From Corticium candelabrum (taxonomy: Eukaryota > Porifera > Homoscleromorpha > Homosclerophorida > Plakinidae): a stretch of 64,000 nt of DNA. Under the pieces are notes generated by a model. It saw only the letters and a list, made by a program, of their open reading frames with translations, was not told the DNA's origin and did no database searches. The translations under genes were made by a program, and so were the position numbers. Below, one piece after another: positions 20,853 to 33,610 of this stretch. The DNA is taken from positions 1,935,521 through 1,999,520 of the forward strand of contig NC_085087.1 in NCBI RefSeq assembly GCF_963422355.1. Direction: 5' to 3'. The first letter of the stretch is position 1. Each line of letters begins with the position of its first letter.

Positions 20853-22042
20853 CCTAATATTTCGTTGCTTATGTTGACGGTGCAGTTGCTGCTGATATTT
20901 CTACTGTTGATACCAGAGCGCACAGTTTGATGTGTAAGCAGAATATATTCCTGACCGCTAGCTTCCACGGGATGATCCACTGTTTTAGTGACAACAATAA
21001 ACGAATTGTTTCTATTTTCCTTGATATACCACTGACGAACGGGAATGATGTTAGATTTAGTAGGAAGTGGTGAGCCTTCTAAAACTATCTCAACTGACAT
21101 ATTCAGTTTAGGACCAGTCACGACGCTTTGACGCAAAGAAGTGCAGCGAACTGGTTCTGAAAATAGAAACATTATCGTATGTAATAAATTATTTTGTTTA
21201 TTAATACCGTAAACGGTGATGTGGAACGCTTTTGTGGCAGACCTCATTGTGGGATTGTTGATTGCTCGACAGTAGTATAATCCCGTGTCATTAAGCTGAG
21301 AAGAATTGATAACAAATCTAGGTCCAGTTGACACATTTTTGTATCTACTACCGTCTTGTGCGAACCAACTAACAAGAGCTTTTGGAAGCACATAATCACG
21401 AACGAAACACGTCATCTCAACCCTATGACCCTTCTCTACGATTTGAGCGTTTGCTGTTGGATCGACAAATTCAGGCACAACTGCAAAAATAACACAACGT
21501 GTAAAATATTGTTAGAGTGGTTAGCTACAGTATTTACTTGCCTCCGACGTTGATACTAGCGTTAGTCCCCTCATGAAGATCACAGCATGTATATCGACCA
21601 ACGTAGTCCTCATGAAATGTTGGAATGTTAATGTAGTTTTTGCAAAACGCTCTGATTTTGGAGTTTTCGCACTTGGACCAATCGCTGTAATGTTTCCTAA
21701 GATTCCCGTTGTATTTCCAAGTCGTGTCTCCTTTGTAGGGTACAAAGCAATATATTGATATCGGATTAAATCGACTTTTGTCTTCTATGTAGATGTCTGT
21801 TGATGGAAATATGCGGACTGCACCTACAAACCGGAAAAGAAAAACAGAGACGTACAATAATCCTCGTTTACAGTAGAATAAACGTCTGTCATAACGACAA
21901 ACAAGTAATTGGCTCAATCTGTACCCGTTAGCAGCATCTTTGTAAAGACAATGGTTGCAATTAGCCAACCGCAGGGGAGAGACCTTGGCCAATCTTGTGT
22001 TGCCCATCGGTCTCTAGACTGGATCCTACTACAGGCTGACAT
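20225..22042 (-). CDS. Ig-like protein without visible membrane span, 415 aa
   Basis: Exons on the minus strand: 22042-21925 (signal-like, CGWLIATIVFTKMLLTG), 21823-21542, 21480-21208, 21156-20854, 20559-20477, 20413-20225. Joins are phase 1 except the last, which is phase 0. Intron 2 uses a GC donor (GGAG/GCAAGT); the only nearby GT alternative would put a stop in exon 3. Exon 2 is a first Ig-like domain (IYCFVPYKGDTTWKYNG ... VGRYTCCDLH); exon 3 a clear Ig domain (MTCFVRDYVLPKALVSWF ... LNDTGLYYCRAINN); exon 4 a third, weaker Ig-like domain (RCTSLRQS ... SSNCTVNIS). Exons 5-6 encode a Cys-containing C-terminal domain I do not recognise, ending in NALLELLQS and a stop. No hydrophobic anchor follows, so it is likely secreted, unless further exons lie beyond. 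The intron after exon 4 begins directly in a (GT)n tract. Confidence 0.72.
20625..20852. repeat. (CA)n / CAGGCAGA microsatellite in an intron
   Basis: Two CA tracts flank a CAGACAGG block. On the gene's strand the last copy is (GT)n beginning at the donor site of intron 4 of the Ig-like gene (exon end 20854), so the splice donor is fused with the repeat. Confidence 0.9.
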
Positions 22043-24141
22043 CGAGACCTAGTGACCACTGAAGTGTATACAAGCTATTGTAGCATCAGCTGATGAAATG
22101 ATTCAACGGAGTACAGTAGTACCGATGAGTAGCTGGGAAACACCTACGTAGGGAGTTGAATTGATATGCACGAAGCGTTGGTGTGGCACGAGGCAATGTT
22201 ACTCTTTCCTATGAAACCATCCATTTTTCAAACCGACGAGCATCCTAAAACAATAATCATTATTGAGAAATCTAAGTTTGCTATTAATTAAACAACAGTC
22301 ATCTATTTCCATACGCTACCTAGCACATGCACGCAGCAAGAAGTTGTCACGTGAGCTGTACAAGTCTATCAGCGTCTTGCCAAATGTTTAGAGATTATCG
22401 CGGACAGTGGAGACAACGTTTTACAAATAGAACTGCCTTCGTTCTATTGACGAACCGTACGTTACCAGTAGTCAGTAGTGTATTTCCTAATCGAGAAATC
22501 ACAAAGAACTGAGTTGTGACCTTGTTCCCTACACTACTAAACAACTTGTTTGTATAATAGCACTCATGCCAAATAATATTGCAGTCGTTTCAAAGCACAG
22601 ACCACCAATTTGTGATATAAAAATTTCTGTCTAGGAACTAAACGTATTTTTCAATGTAGATAACACAAAAATTTTAATTAATTAAGCAATAACGTCAAAC
22701 CTTCAAATTTTAGAACAATAATTCGTTAAAAGCTTTATTACAATTACAACCACCTATGAAAAGCAAAATATGTATAGTCAACTTAAATTTTCTTACCATT
22801 TATTATTACACCCTAGGAATGTATGTGCAGTACCAACCTATTAAGTCCATGAGGTTAACCTTTATTTCACTTTTTCTAAATTAAGGATCTCTGATTATTG
22901 AGTTAACCTAATAAGTTAAGATCTATTATTACCAAATGAGAATTAATGAAAAGCCGTTTTGTTACCGTGTGAGGCACTTATTAGTAGTATACATCAACAG
23001 AATGGCTTTGGTGCGTTGATTCTATGTAATACGGAAACAGTACGTGCAGCTGACTAAAGAGTGGCACAAACGTGTTTCTGCAAACTGCTGTAGTCCAACT
23101 CTTGAATCTGCATCAAACAAGCATTACTCGCCACAGTTGGAACCATAAATATTGTTGATGCAAAACGCTGCTCAAAACCTCAAAGACTTCTCCACAATCC
23201 TTTAATCTGTAGACAGGATATGACGTTAGACCACAAATTATAGGATAAACTTCACAGACTTCGATGTATAATGGCGGATGTCGAAACGTTTCTATATGTA
23301 ACCTTTTCGCTTTTAGACTAGGAGTAGTCGGCTGCTTGGTAGCTCTTTAGCTAATACACACGCTTGGACAACAAAGTGGCTGTCTATAGTGAGTTCTGTA
23401 GATAGTAGATCGATAATAAGTCTGTGCCTCTTAATGTATTTAAATATAAATTGAATTAGTTATATTAATTAATAAGTTCCTTTAGCACAAAGAGCGGGAG
23501 CCCCATTTACAAAATTCTTGATCCGCGGTCATGATGATTTGGTGTTTAGGTAGGTAGGGTACCACATTAACTGTAATATGCTACCCACTAGGGTGCCAAG
23601 AATTAGACACCGGAGCTATCTCCAGTGTCTCAGCAATTGAAACTTCAAATGATGACAAAGGTATGAAGACAAAGCGAAAATACTTTCAGAGTAAAGTTAA
23701 ACGAAATTTGATGGGAGGTTGGTTTTTAGCAACGCCGCAAATTTTTGTATATACAGCGGTGTCAGTCAACAGCTGACCTCCCTAGAATGAAAATGAAAGT
23801 AGCAAATGAAGAAAAGGTCCAGAAAGATAAGTATGACACCTGGAGCAGCAAACGGATGAATAACATATATTTAAACAGTAAAATTTATCCAACCGTGACG
23901 GTATCATTTCACCAGAGTACCATACCACCGTGACGAAAAGGTGTTTTGGTACAGTACCCTAGATACACTAAAACCGTGATACCGCCACTGATGTAATAAA
24001 ACAATCGCTAACACAGGTGGTCACATAATTGTTCAAAGTGCTACATATCTCATAGAGGGTGACAAGCCCAAACTTATTAGTGTGCACATACGTATCTCTA
24101 CTCCATATTTGGCTGCAGTAACGTTGCTTGTAAACGACACC
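22043..24141. other. Intergenic, no recognisable gene
   Basis: AT-rich, stop-dense. Small frames at 22327-22512 and 23745-23933 are unremarkable. Sequence around 23895-23985 has repeated ccgtga(c/t) steps and ends in ccgccactg, suggestive of a transposon end, but no second end was found. Confidence 0.45.
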
Positions 24142-25829
24142 ATGAGCGAGACGGTTGTCATCGATAACGGATCCGGAACGTGCAAGGCCGGATTTGCTGG
24201 ACAAAGCGGTCCGCGCGCGATCGTGCCCACTGTCGTCGGACGGCGCTCCCTGTGCCCGAGGGAGTGGATCGAACCGAGACATCTCATACTTGGAGAAAAC
24301 GTAAAACGATGTCCAAATCTGCAACTCACCTACCCGATCGAGCGCGGACTTGTGACGAACTGGAATGACATGGAGAAGGCAAGCGTTTGTTTGGTTGTCA
24401 AGTTGATAATACGGTGTTAGGCCACTATTTGTTGATTCACAGCGCCGGCAAATGAAATTTTGATTTCCGTATAAATTCGTCTATTATTGGTATTGCGCGT
24501 GCGCAACTGAAAGATGACGTTACCTGAAAGTATACGCACTGATATCGATGCATGGTCATCACCATGCAGTTATGCAGTTTGTTCGACCACAAAGTTCAAC
24601 CTTGTAAAGGAAGATGAACCCATATGACGTAATTCTAACTGTTGCGGGTTTGTAAATTTACTTGCGGTCAGAAAGGTTGAAAACCGTCACTGGGTGACGT
24701 GAACACAATGTCCCAAACTTGATTCTGAGCTAGTGTTTAGAAGGTGCATGGAAGCAATGGCATTAATTTATGGTGATGCCCACCCGCCTGCGTCGTCTTG
24801 AGCCAAAGTTCTATAGTGAGAAACTATAAATCAAATGAACAAATTATGCATGGCCTAATTATCAAAATACAACAACTGTTTGTCTCTCTAGATCTGGTTT
24901 CATACGTTTTACAGTCAATTGCTCGTTCCTCCTGAAAACCACCCCATCTTTCTCACCGATTCGCCATCAAATCCTAAACAAAATCGCGAAAAGATGGCCG
25001 AAATCATGTTCGAGGCATTTACCACTCCCGCACTGTCGATCGCCAACCAGGCGGCACTCTGTCTTTACGCCTCGAATCGCACGACAGGCGTCGTCCTTGA
25101 CTCCGGCCACGGTGTGACCCACGCCTCTCCGGTTATCGACGGACTGACGTTGCCGCACGCCACCATGCGGCTAGACTTGGGTGGGAGCGATTTGACGGAA
25201 TATCTCGCTAAGAGTTTAAGGCAAGAAGGATGGGAATTAGCTAGCCCGACGGCAACGGACGTCGCCCGTCACATTAAAGAGAACATGACGTACGTAACTA
25301 TTGATTTCAAGAAGGAAATGGAAGTGGCGTCTACGACTCTTTCGGTAGAAATGAGCTATGAGCTACCCAACAAACAGGTACAGTCGATACAAATCTCGTT
25401 TGTAATTTAGGCATTAGGATCTCACTCGTTACTATATAGGTGGTGACCATCAGCGAGGACCGTTTCCTCTGTCCGGAGTCGTTGTTTCAACCACCTGTGA
25501 TTGAGCTTGCGTCGCGTGGAATTCAGGATGCGATCTACGACTCCATTAACGCTTGCGAAGAGAACAGATGGCGTGAACTTTACCGAAACATCGTGCTGTC
25601 TGGTGGTAATACCATGTTCCCGGGGATTGAAGACAGACTGCAGAAGCAGATTGCGTCGTTGCAGCCAAGTGTGCACCAGATCAATATTATTGCTCCGTCC
25701 GAGCGCAAGTACAGTGCTTGGATTGGTGGATCGATATTGGCTTCGCTTTCTTCGTTTCAGAAGATGTGGATCATCAAAGAGGAGTATGATGAATTTGGAC
25801 CCTGTGCTGTTCATAGAAAGTGCTTTTAA
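24142..25829 (+). CDS. Divergent actin, 370 aa
   Basis: Exons 24142-24378, 24892-25377, 25440-25829, all phase 0. The first intron has a GC donor (GAGAAG/GCAAGC), the second is GT-AG. It is collinear with actin from start to end: [13 protein letters not shown] (P-loop 1), [16 protein letters not shown] (P-loop 2), [25 protein letters not shown] and the terminal EYDEFGP..VHRKCF. It differs from conventional actin in several places. The DNase-I-binding loop region (residues 34-60) is unlike actin and five residues shorter. His152 replaces the nucleotide-metal Asp157 of actin. Arg68 replaces the methylated His73. Gln132 (actin Gln137) and Asp149 (Asp154) are kept. Actin forms ATP-dependent cytoskeletal filaments; the changes here suggest altered polymerisation or ATPase, which is inference. 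The full C-terminus argues for a working paralogue rather than a pseudogene. Confidence 0.9.
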
Positions 25830-26705
25830 TTTTAGCTTACTGTATGTGTCGTGTCTGTCCGGTGGATAAATTGCGAGATTGAACAGAGCTCAAGTGTAGA
25901 CAATCTAACACAACATCTAATTTTGTGGAGTATATATAGCAACGGCATGCTTTTTGAAAGTTTACTCTAACGTTTTGTATATAACGTACACTTGTAAAAC
26001 GTCCACAGCTAAATGAACAGCTTAGATGAGCTGCTATTGTTAAGCTGCTCCGCATATTAACATCAGCTTAGTAACAGTGGGAGCCCAAGAGAACCACATG
26101 GCCATCAAACGTTTTAACTGCATCACTTCATTACGTACCCTGCAAAAATTTAATGTTTGGGCCCCAAAGTCAAACCACTCCTACGTCTATGGTTATACCT
26201 TTAAACTTAATTAAAATAAGCATTGTTACATTCATATGCAAAGGCAAAGTTAAGTAAACACCTGTACTTACTGATATCCCTATATAGTATATATAATATG
26301 TTTCTATATTTACATATAATAGATTTATTTAGATATACATACACGTGTACCACGGTAGTGGGTACACTCAAAACTAAAACTACACACCAGGAAGTACATA
26401 GTCATGTATATTCTTTCTTTCGCACCTGTATATAACGGGCAGAGTTCCTAACAGGTTTACAAAGAGACAAGCTAAGAAAAAAAGATTTAAAAAAGGACAA
26501 TACAATTCTAACTTTTTACTAGCTTATTGTAAAACAAACAAGAATCTTTCTTTAATCAGATTGTCTTAATTCTTCAAGTGCCTTTCACACTTTTAAGAAT
26601 TGACCTTTTTGCATTCATTGCTACATCAAAACCGTTTTGTTCTGGGAGTGGACAACTCTATGAACAAACAATATCTGAATTATTCTTAATAAAACCAAAG
26701 CCTCT
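25830..26705. other. Intergenic, no recognisable gene
   Basis: 3' region of the actin-like gene followed by AT-rich sequence with no domain-bearing frame. Confidence 0.5.
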
Positions 26706-26993
26706 TTAATTATTAGCCACCATATCTAATACAGATTTGCTGTTTAGGCTCAACAGACAGCATCCATAACTCAAAACAGGAAGTTGTCTCTCAAGAATAG
26801 GGTTCCATACCTCAAATGTTCTGCACACAGGTCTCAATTTTCCAATAACTGCATTTGCTGCTGCATATAACTTCTTTACACAAGATTCAACCAAAGATTT
26901 ACTCTTGCCATCAAATTTAGACAGGATGCCCAGATGTTTCAAGTTTTCAGTTGTGGCTAAAACTTGACCACACAATCTCAGTTCTGCACGCAT
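26706..26993 (-). mobile_element. Non-LTR retrotransposon fragment, post-RT region
   Basis: The 95-aa minus frame reads LKHLGILSKFDGKSKSLVES, then CVKKLYAAANAVIGKLRPVC and LERQLPVLSYGCCLL. This is the familiar layout after the reverse transcriptase core (LGV-type step, R/K-x-K-Y-A-N helix, PVL-Y-G step). It is short, isolated and truncated at both ends. Confidence 0.65.
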
Positions 26994-28978
26994 ACTCCTT
27001 CCATGTGTTGTTTATATAAAGGAGTTAATGAATGCTTAGTAAGATTCGTCCTATCTACTTCTCCACATACTCTCTTTGCTGTATCAAGGTGACAATGTCA
27101 TTGACTCTATTCTAAATTTCTATGTACAGAATGCATGGTCACTGAATATAAAACTTCTTGCCGTTTAGGCCAAACCAACTAAATTACTTGATGATTGGAT
27201 ATTTCGACATAAAAACCGAACCGACCGACAAAAATAACAAATAAACAATCAGTGGTGGCGGAGCTTGGTAGCTGAGAGAGCGGCTGCCCCCTCCAACATT
27301 GAATACAACCTTGAACCACTACTCTTGTAAACAAACAGTAGGGCAGTCAAACAACAAAAATTAACTTAGTACACGTGTACTTGGGGTTCTGTCATGCTCC
27401 GCCCCCAATTTGCAACTCCCTCTTCTTCCCTCGATCTCAGATGCTAATGACAACGTGATGTGTCACTTTTGAACATGCACAGTTCTCGTTTCCTTGTCTG
27501 CAAGGTTAGGATGAAAAACTAAATCAAACAGGGCTTGGATATCGAGTAGAACTCGAAACTGGACATGATGCTGTTTAATATCATCTGGCCAGTCAAACAT
27601 GGGATGTGATATGCGCAGTAAGTTTGTATCAAACTATTTTTACAGCAAATGTCATTGCACACACCCCTATCAAAATTCTCTGTAATTTTGTTCAAGCTCA
27701 AACCGGACCAGTAAATCCAATCATCAGAACATTAATTCATTTGGTCATAAATAGTATCTCAATCTTTTTAAATAAAATTTAGACTGATTTTTCTGAAGGT
27801 CTAGCTATTAGGCCAATATGCTCATCTCAGATTCTTGGCAGGTTAAAGAAACGAGTGCAACGACAGCTAGCACAATTAGCCTTTCTCTGCATTCACTTGA
27901 GGACTATTAAAAAGGGTTTCATTTCAGTAATTGCCTTATTAACGTACTTAGTACTACTTACCTTTGAGGTATGCTGTACCATTACTTATTGTTTCATGAT
28001 TTGAAATCTTGCTTGCGTCTAGCTCTGCAACCACCATTTGCAAATGTGTACCTGTAATCAGATATTGTCTAGCAATGTAGAATGTAGTCATATCAATTGA
28101 CAGCAAATGAAAATCTATTGAAGTAAGATGTTCACAAAATTACCCATACAACTGATGGACGTTTAATAAGTTGAACAACGTGTATATCCCAAAAGATAAA
28201 GAATTTCAATAGATAGATCCACTGTTTTCAGTGTCCATATCTAAATGAAGGCTGAGCCATAGCACAGCATTGACACGCGAAGTAGAACTTACTTGCCTCT
28301 CCTACAGCACACCATTTAGTCTGTGAAAGCAATTATTAGTTTTGTTTTCACAAATTACACTAACTCGCTACTCAATCAATCTTGTATAATTGTAAGAGAA
28401 TTCTGCAATAAATTATTTTAGTAGCATTGAAACAGTTAATTGTAATCAAAATTAAATATCAATTTAATGTGTACACACATTAATCAAATCAGTAACTAAA
28501 GTCTACAAAGTTTTTGATTTGATGTTTAATTAATTAATTAAATTTTCAAGCACTCCATAAAATTCTGTCATTGACCGTAAACGTTATCATTTGGAAATGA
28601 AAGAGTAGAGCTTCTCTGAAACTATGTAGAGTAGATAATGATAATGTAAAGACAGACGAATGTCCAATCAACTTGCTCGTATCCACGTTTATCAATAAAT
28701 ACAAATTCAGTGAATATGAGACTTGCACATTACAGCAAACTCCTGCTGTCAATTAATATTTGCTATTACTTTGTATTGTAAATCTAAAGCAGCAAAAACT
28801 ACTTTATCATATTATAACTCTACCAAATTTACCAAACTATATATAGTATAGTATGCAGTCTGAAACAAAAATTTGCCAACACTAACAACATAACAGCTAT
28901 AGTTAAGCTGCAATACGCCAGAAAATATTCATCTATATAATTCATCAGAATTATGACTTGAGAAGAACATCAGTAACT
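26994..28978. other. Intergenic, no recognisable gene
   Basis: AT-rich. 27254-27400 begins with cagtggtggcggagc and ends near catgctccgccccc, a possible short MITE with imperfect ends. A 14-bp palindrome, agtacacgtgtact, lies near 27369. Confidence 0.4.
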
Positions 28979-31827
28979 CTAATCAGCTGAAGACAAAGCT
29001 GCTTTCAAACTGAACTGATTGTAAGGTGGAAACCAATGCAGAAGAGTCTTGGCAGCAAGGTATGCTTCTGAAGACTCGTTGTGTACTGCCATTATAAATA
29101 TGCACCAATTTACAATGTACTGTTCCATCAGGTTTTTCTTTGCTTCACCTGAAACATTCAAACACCGTTACTGAGTAGGCACAATAAAATTTGGCAAACT
29201 AGTATTCAATGAATGATACAAATTCACAAACTATGCCTAGCTCAATAAAATAATATGCAAAATCAGATAAATAGACAAATCTGATTGCCTCTCTGGGTTT
29301 TAGAACCACAGAAAATATTCTATTGCCTATTTCAATATTGTTGTAACAACTTAGTATTTCCAAAACTCAATTCATGATTTGCCAAGCTATTTGACTACAG
29401 TGTACAATTAGGTAGTCACAGTGCCATAGTGATAGACACTTCGTCCACATGTCATCTATACTCTTATTCTTCCACTTTTACTTTGCAAGTCAACTGACGT
29501 GAAACCGAAACATTCACTCACATGTTCATAAATGCCAAAATAGAATTGATTCTCAAACGGTGTAACTATACTGTAGTTTCATTGACTGTTTCAAAATACC
29601 TAAACAAGAATTACTTCCTTGCCATGTCTTAGAACTTTACTGCTTTTAACTAGTCTTTATTGATTTGCTTGAGAAATAACAATTTTGCAACTAGAATTCT
29701 AAAATTAACTAAACTATTTAATTAAACCAGATACTGTCCTTGCAAAATAGACTATGCATAATTACGTCAAACTATTTATCCCATTTCACTTCAAAATGGA
29801 ATTGCAAGAGATGAATAGTACATCCAACAAAGTAACCTAAGCAAGGACAATACACTGCAACAGTATGTCTTTAGCTGTATTTGTCAAACAAATATCCACA
29901 AAATAGACACATAGACAAGCTCCTCCATCTAAAGACAGCTCGCCTGTCTTCACAAAGACTCTGTACACCATAACCACAAATAAAAACTAGTTGCATAAAT
30001 GACAGCAAAATAGTTTAGACATCTAAGTTTTATGTCTTTGATGTAAAATGGCAGGTCAAAGTTGCTTCTGGTTCTTCGAGTTCTTGCAAAAGCTAGGTGA
30101 GCAATAGTTTACATGTCACAAAGGGGAGACGTGTGTATGTCGTATAGTCAACGGACTATAAAATGGCCACATCTGCAGATCTAATTAAAGCACCACTACC
30201 ACGGTAGAGGTAACAACAGCGAGCTAGTCTTCTGAAGAGCCCTCCGGAAATCTTTCAAGTGATGGTACAGCCTGTCATCACATGAATCGCAGAATGAGGA
30301 AGCTCTGCTGTGAGGCATTTGACCATATATGTTTGAGCCCAGCTACAGTGGCCCTGAAGCTGAGGTATCGCCTGCTGCCTTGGAAACTGACGAGATAGAG
30401 GACAGGCCACCCAAAGCCTGTCACAATGGTAAGTAGAAATAGAAATAGCAATGTAACTGATACACATCCGAGTAAATACACAACTGTCACATGTGCACAG
30501 GTGTAGCTGCAGTCATTACGAGATGATCAGAACTCATGTGGAGTTTGTGTGTTGTCTTTGAGGCTGTCTCAAAAATCAACGAGCACAACCCTACTCTGGC
30601 TTGTATAACAAACAATCTCAGTTTGCTGCAGTGTGTCTTGGTGTCTGGTCACTACAACCAGCCTCAACTTTGCTCATCTACAACCCAAGCCAAAGCTCTT
30701 TGAATACACCTGGCTGTATTTCGAAGCATTCAGGCTCAAAATGGCTACTATAGACTCCTGTCAACTCAGTACGACCACTCCAGCCGTCTCTCATCGTCCC
30801 TAGTTGCGATTTCCACTCTTTTCTTAGTTGGCATCTTTTTATAATTAAACACGCTTGTGCCTGATTTGCACGAGCTGGTGCAGCCTTCAGCCATGCAATA
30901 CTAACCCATCCTTCTTCACAGATTTCTTTGCTTACAATACACGCTAGTGTAAAGTCTCCCCTATGTGATGCGTACACTACGCCACGCTTGAAAAAGCTGA
31001 AGCAACTTTGACCAGCTATTTCACAGCAAAGATTTAACTTAAAAATCTAAACGTATTTTCCTGTCATGTATGCAATTAGAACTATCGATTTTCAACATAA
31101 AAGAATTCTTGATTTCTGCAAGTTGCAGTTACCCTTTAATACAAAGCTCAATAGAAACAAATGTGACTGAAAACCATTGCAAACATATGATTTTTGTTTG
31201 AGGGTCATCCATATTGTCGACTTTTACTCAAGTATACAAAGTGTACTTTTTTCTCCATACCCCTCCCCTCACCTAAGTGTACATAACAAATTTTGGCCAT
31301 GTTAACCTATTTCTAATGTATCAAGGTATTACAATAATTAAACAATTAGAAGCCCTTTCGAAGATTGAGATGCACATTTCATCACTCTGGCCAGCGGCTT
31401 CCATTGTCATTGAACTTTCTGTGCAGCTTCCAAGCTCACAAGAAAAATATGGGCTGGTCAAAGACACAAGTGCTCACAAACTGCTGGTACCTGTTTGCCA
31501 GCAATTTATGAACAGCAAAAGGTTTCTCAGGCAGGTCTGTCAGCACCACAGAGTACCTACCGTTCCACGCCATACTTGCTCCAAACAGCTAGTGCACGCT
31601 ATATGCGTCATACATGGCAACGAATAGTTAGTAGCCTAGATGCATATACAACATGCTTATGCGTAAATGCAATTCCTGACTTCAGTATCACTTCTATCTA
31701 CTTCTGGACCAAAACAGATCATCGAAATTTTCTACTCCACCTCAAAAGTGTATGTTTAAGTAAATGTCGACAACTATAGATTACCCCTTGCATAAAAATT
31801 GCTCCTTGCTTGTCTTACTGATACATA

Positions 31828-31905
<78 letters not shown>

Positions 31906-33551
31906 AACTATTACAATAACATGTAATTTGACACTAAGTAACTTGATTCATAGCACAGTAATATTATGCTGTGCACAGCTAGAGTTTACCCAACATTATA
32001 GAGCAATCATAACATAGAACATACAACAATCATGTCAATCATACAAGAAGAAGCTCATGCATACCTTGTCCTTTGTCCATTAGAACTTGGAGAACAAAAC
32101 ATGCCCACAAATGTAAAGCTGCATTTGTTTTGTATGCTCTGCAAGCATCCAGTATAATATCAACAATGCCACAATCCAATACAAATTTCCAAGCATTTCC
32201 TACCACACAATATTACAGAGTATTAACGACTAACAGTTTCTGAGTTTGAAAGATATTATTACTGCAAGATGTCTCACCAATTAGTACAAAGTTTGCAAGT
32301 GCCTTCAATCCGTATAACAAAACACCACAATTAGTCACATGGTTTCTCATGGCAGCAATTACAAAGTCTGCAATCCCATCCTTGTATGCTCTCTCTGTTA
32401 CGACATTATCTACATGCAACAAATACCATAAAATAAATATGGCACCAGTACATCAGAATTTAAATTCATACAAAATTTTACTGCCTATACAACTTGTATT
32501 TCCATAAATAGAATTCCACGGTCAAATTTAAATGTCAGTGAATCTATACTCACATCTATTACACTAGTTCACAATACATCGTGGCGACAAACAATCATCT
32601 AGCATGTACTTGTTTTAGTAATCCTGTTGTCAATTTCTTTAGAACAACCACCTGATTTGTGGATGACACTACCCAGATATAAACTCATCAAAATTTGTAA
32701 CTGATGACCATCAGCAGAAATGACAGCTCTTTCATGTCCCACATTTAGAACTATATCTATGGTCTACTCCCCGTAAGTGTGAACTCAGAAGTGAGTAATA
32801 AAGTAGAGGTCACACCAGGTGTGTTCGTTAGAGCACTAAGAACTGCTCCAGTTGGACCCTGTTACACCAACTAGCTTATGAATGGTTCCAGTTGCTGATA
32901 CGTTGTCTTACAGGATAATTGGATAATAACAATTGCTCCACCCATTAGTCTTTGATATGCAAAAAGTATTATCCTTCTGTTTCGTTTGTAGGAAGGGCTT
33001 AGATAATTTGATAAACAGAAATGCAAGACCTAGCGGTTTCTAATGATACTGAGACCATTGCGAAAGTCCAAAAAACAGACATTGATGATTCTCAAAGTTT
33101 ACACTCATGGGGAACACATAGTAGTCAATGTTGAAACTCATACCCCACTTGACACATGACTTGTAGAGCATTGAAAGTTGTTTCACACACTAAACTAAAA
33201 ATTAAACATTAGGAGCTGCCAGATACCGGCAGGAGAACCCTGAGCCTGCGCTAGCAATCTCCTGGAGCCGGGCCAGGTACTCACAGAAGCACCGGCTTAT
33301 GAAGCCAACTGTAGTGTAAGCACCCTAAATCTCATCTGGACCCCAGTGGCTAATGTCATGTCACAGCCAATGGCCGCTTAGCCCCCAGTCAAAGACGAGA
33401 TACTCATTTAAACTCCAGAGTTGAGAGAGGCAATTGTGAGTCAGTTTCTTGCCCAACGAAATTATGCCATATCTCGTCATCACTACAACTTGAACTTGCA
33501 ACCCAGCGAGGTCCCGAATGTATACACTCTACTGGATGACTCTCTAACACA

Positions 33552-33610
<59 letters not shown>

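Noticed and set aside
24033-24329. Minus-strand frames overlapping the start of the actin gene
   Set aside because: They are antisense shadows of actin exon 1.
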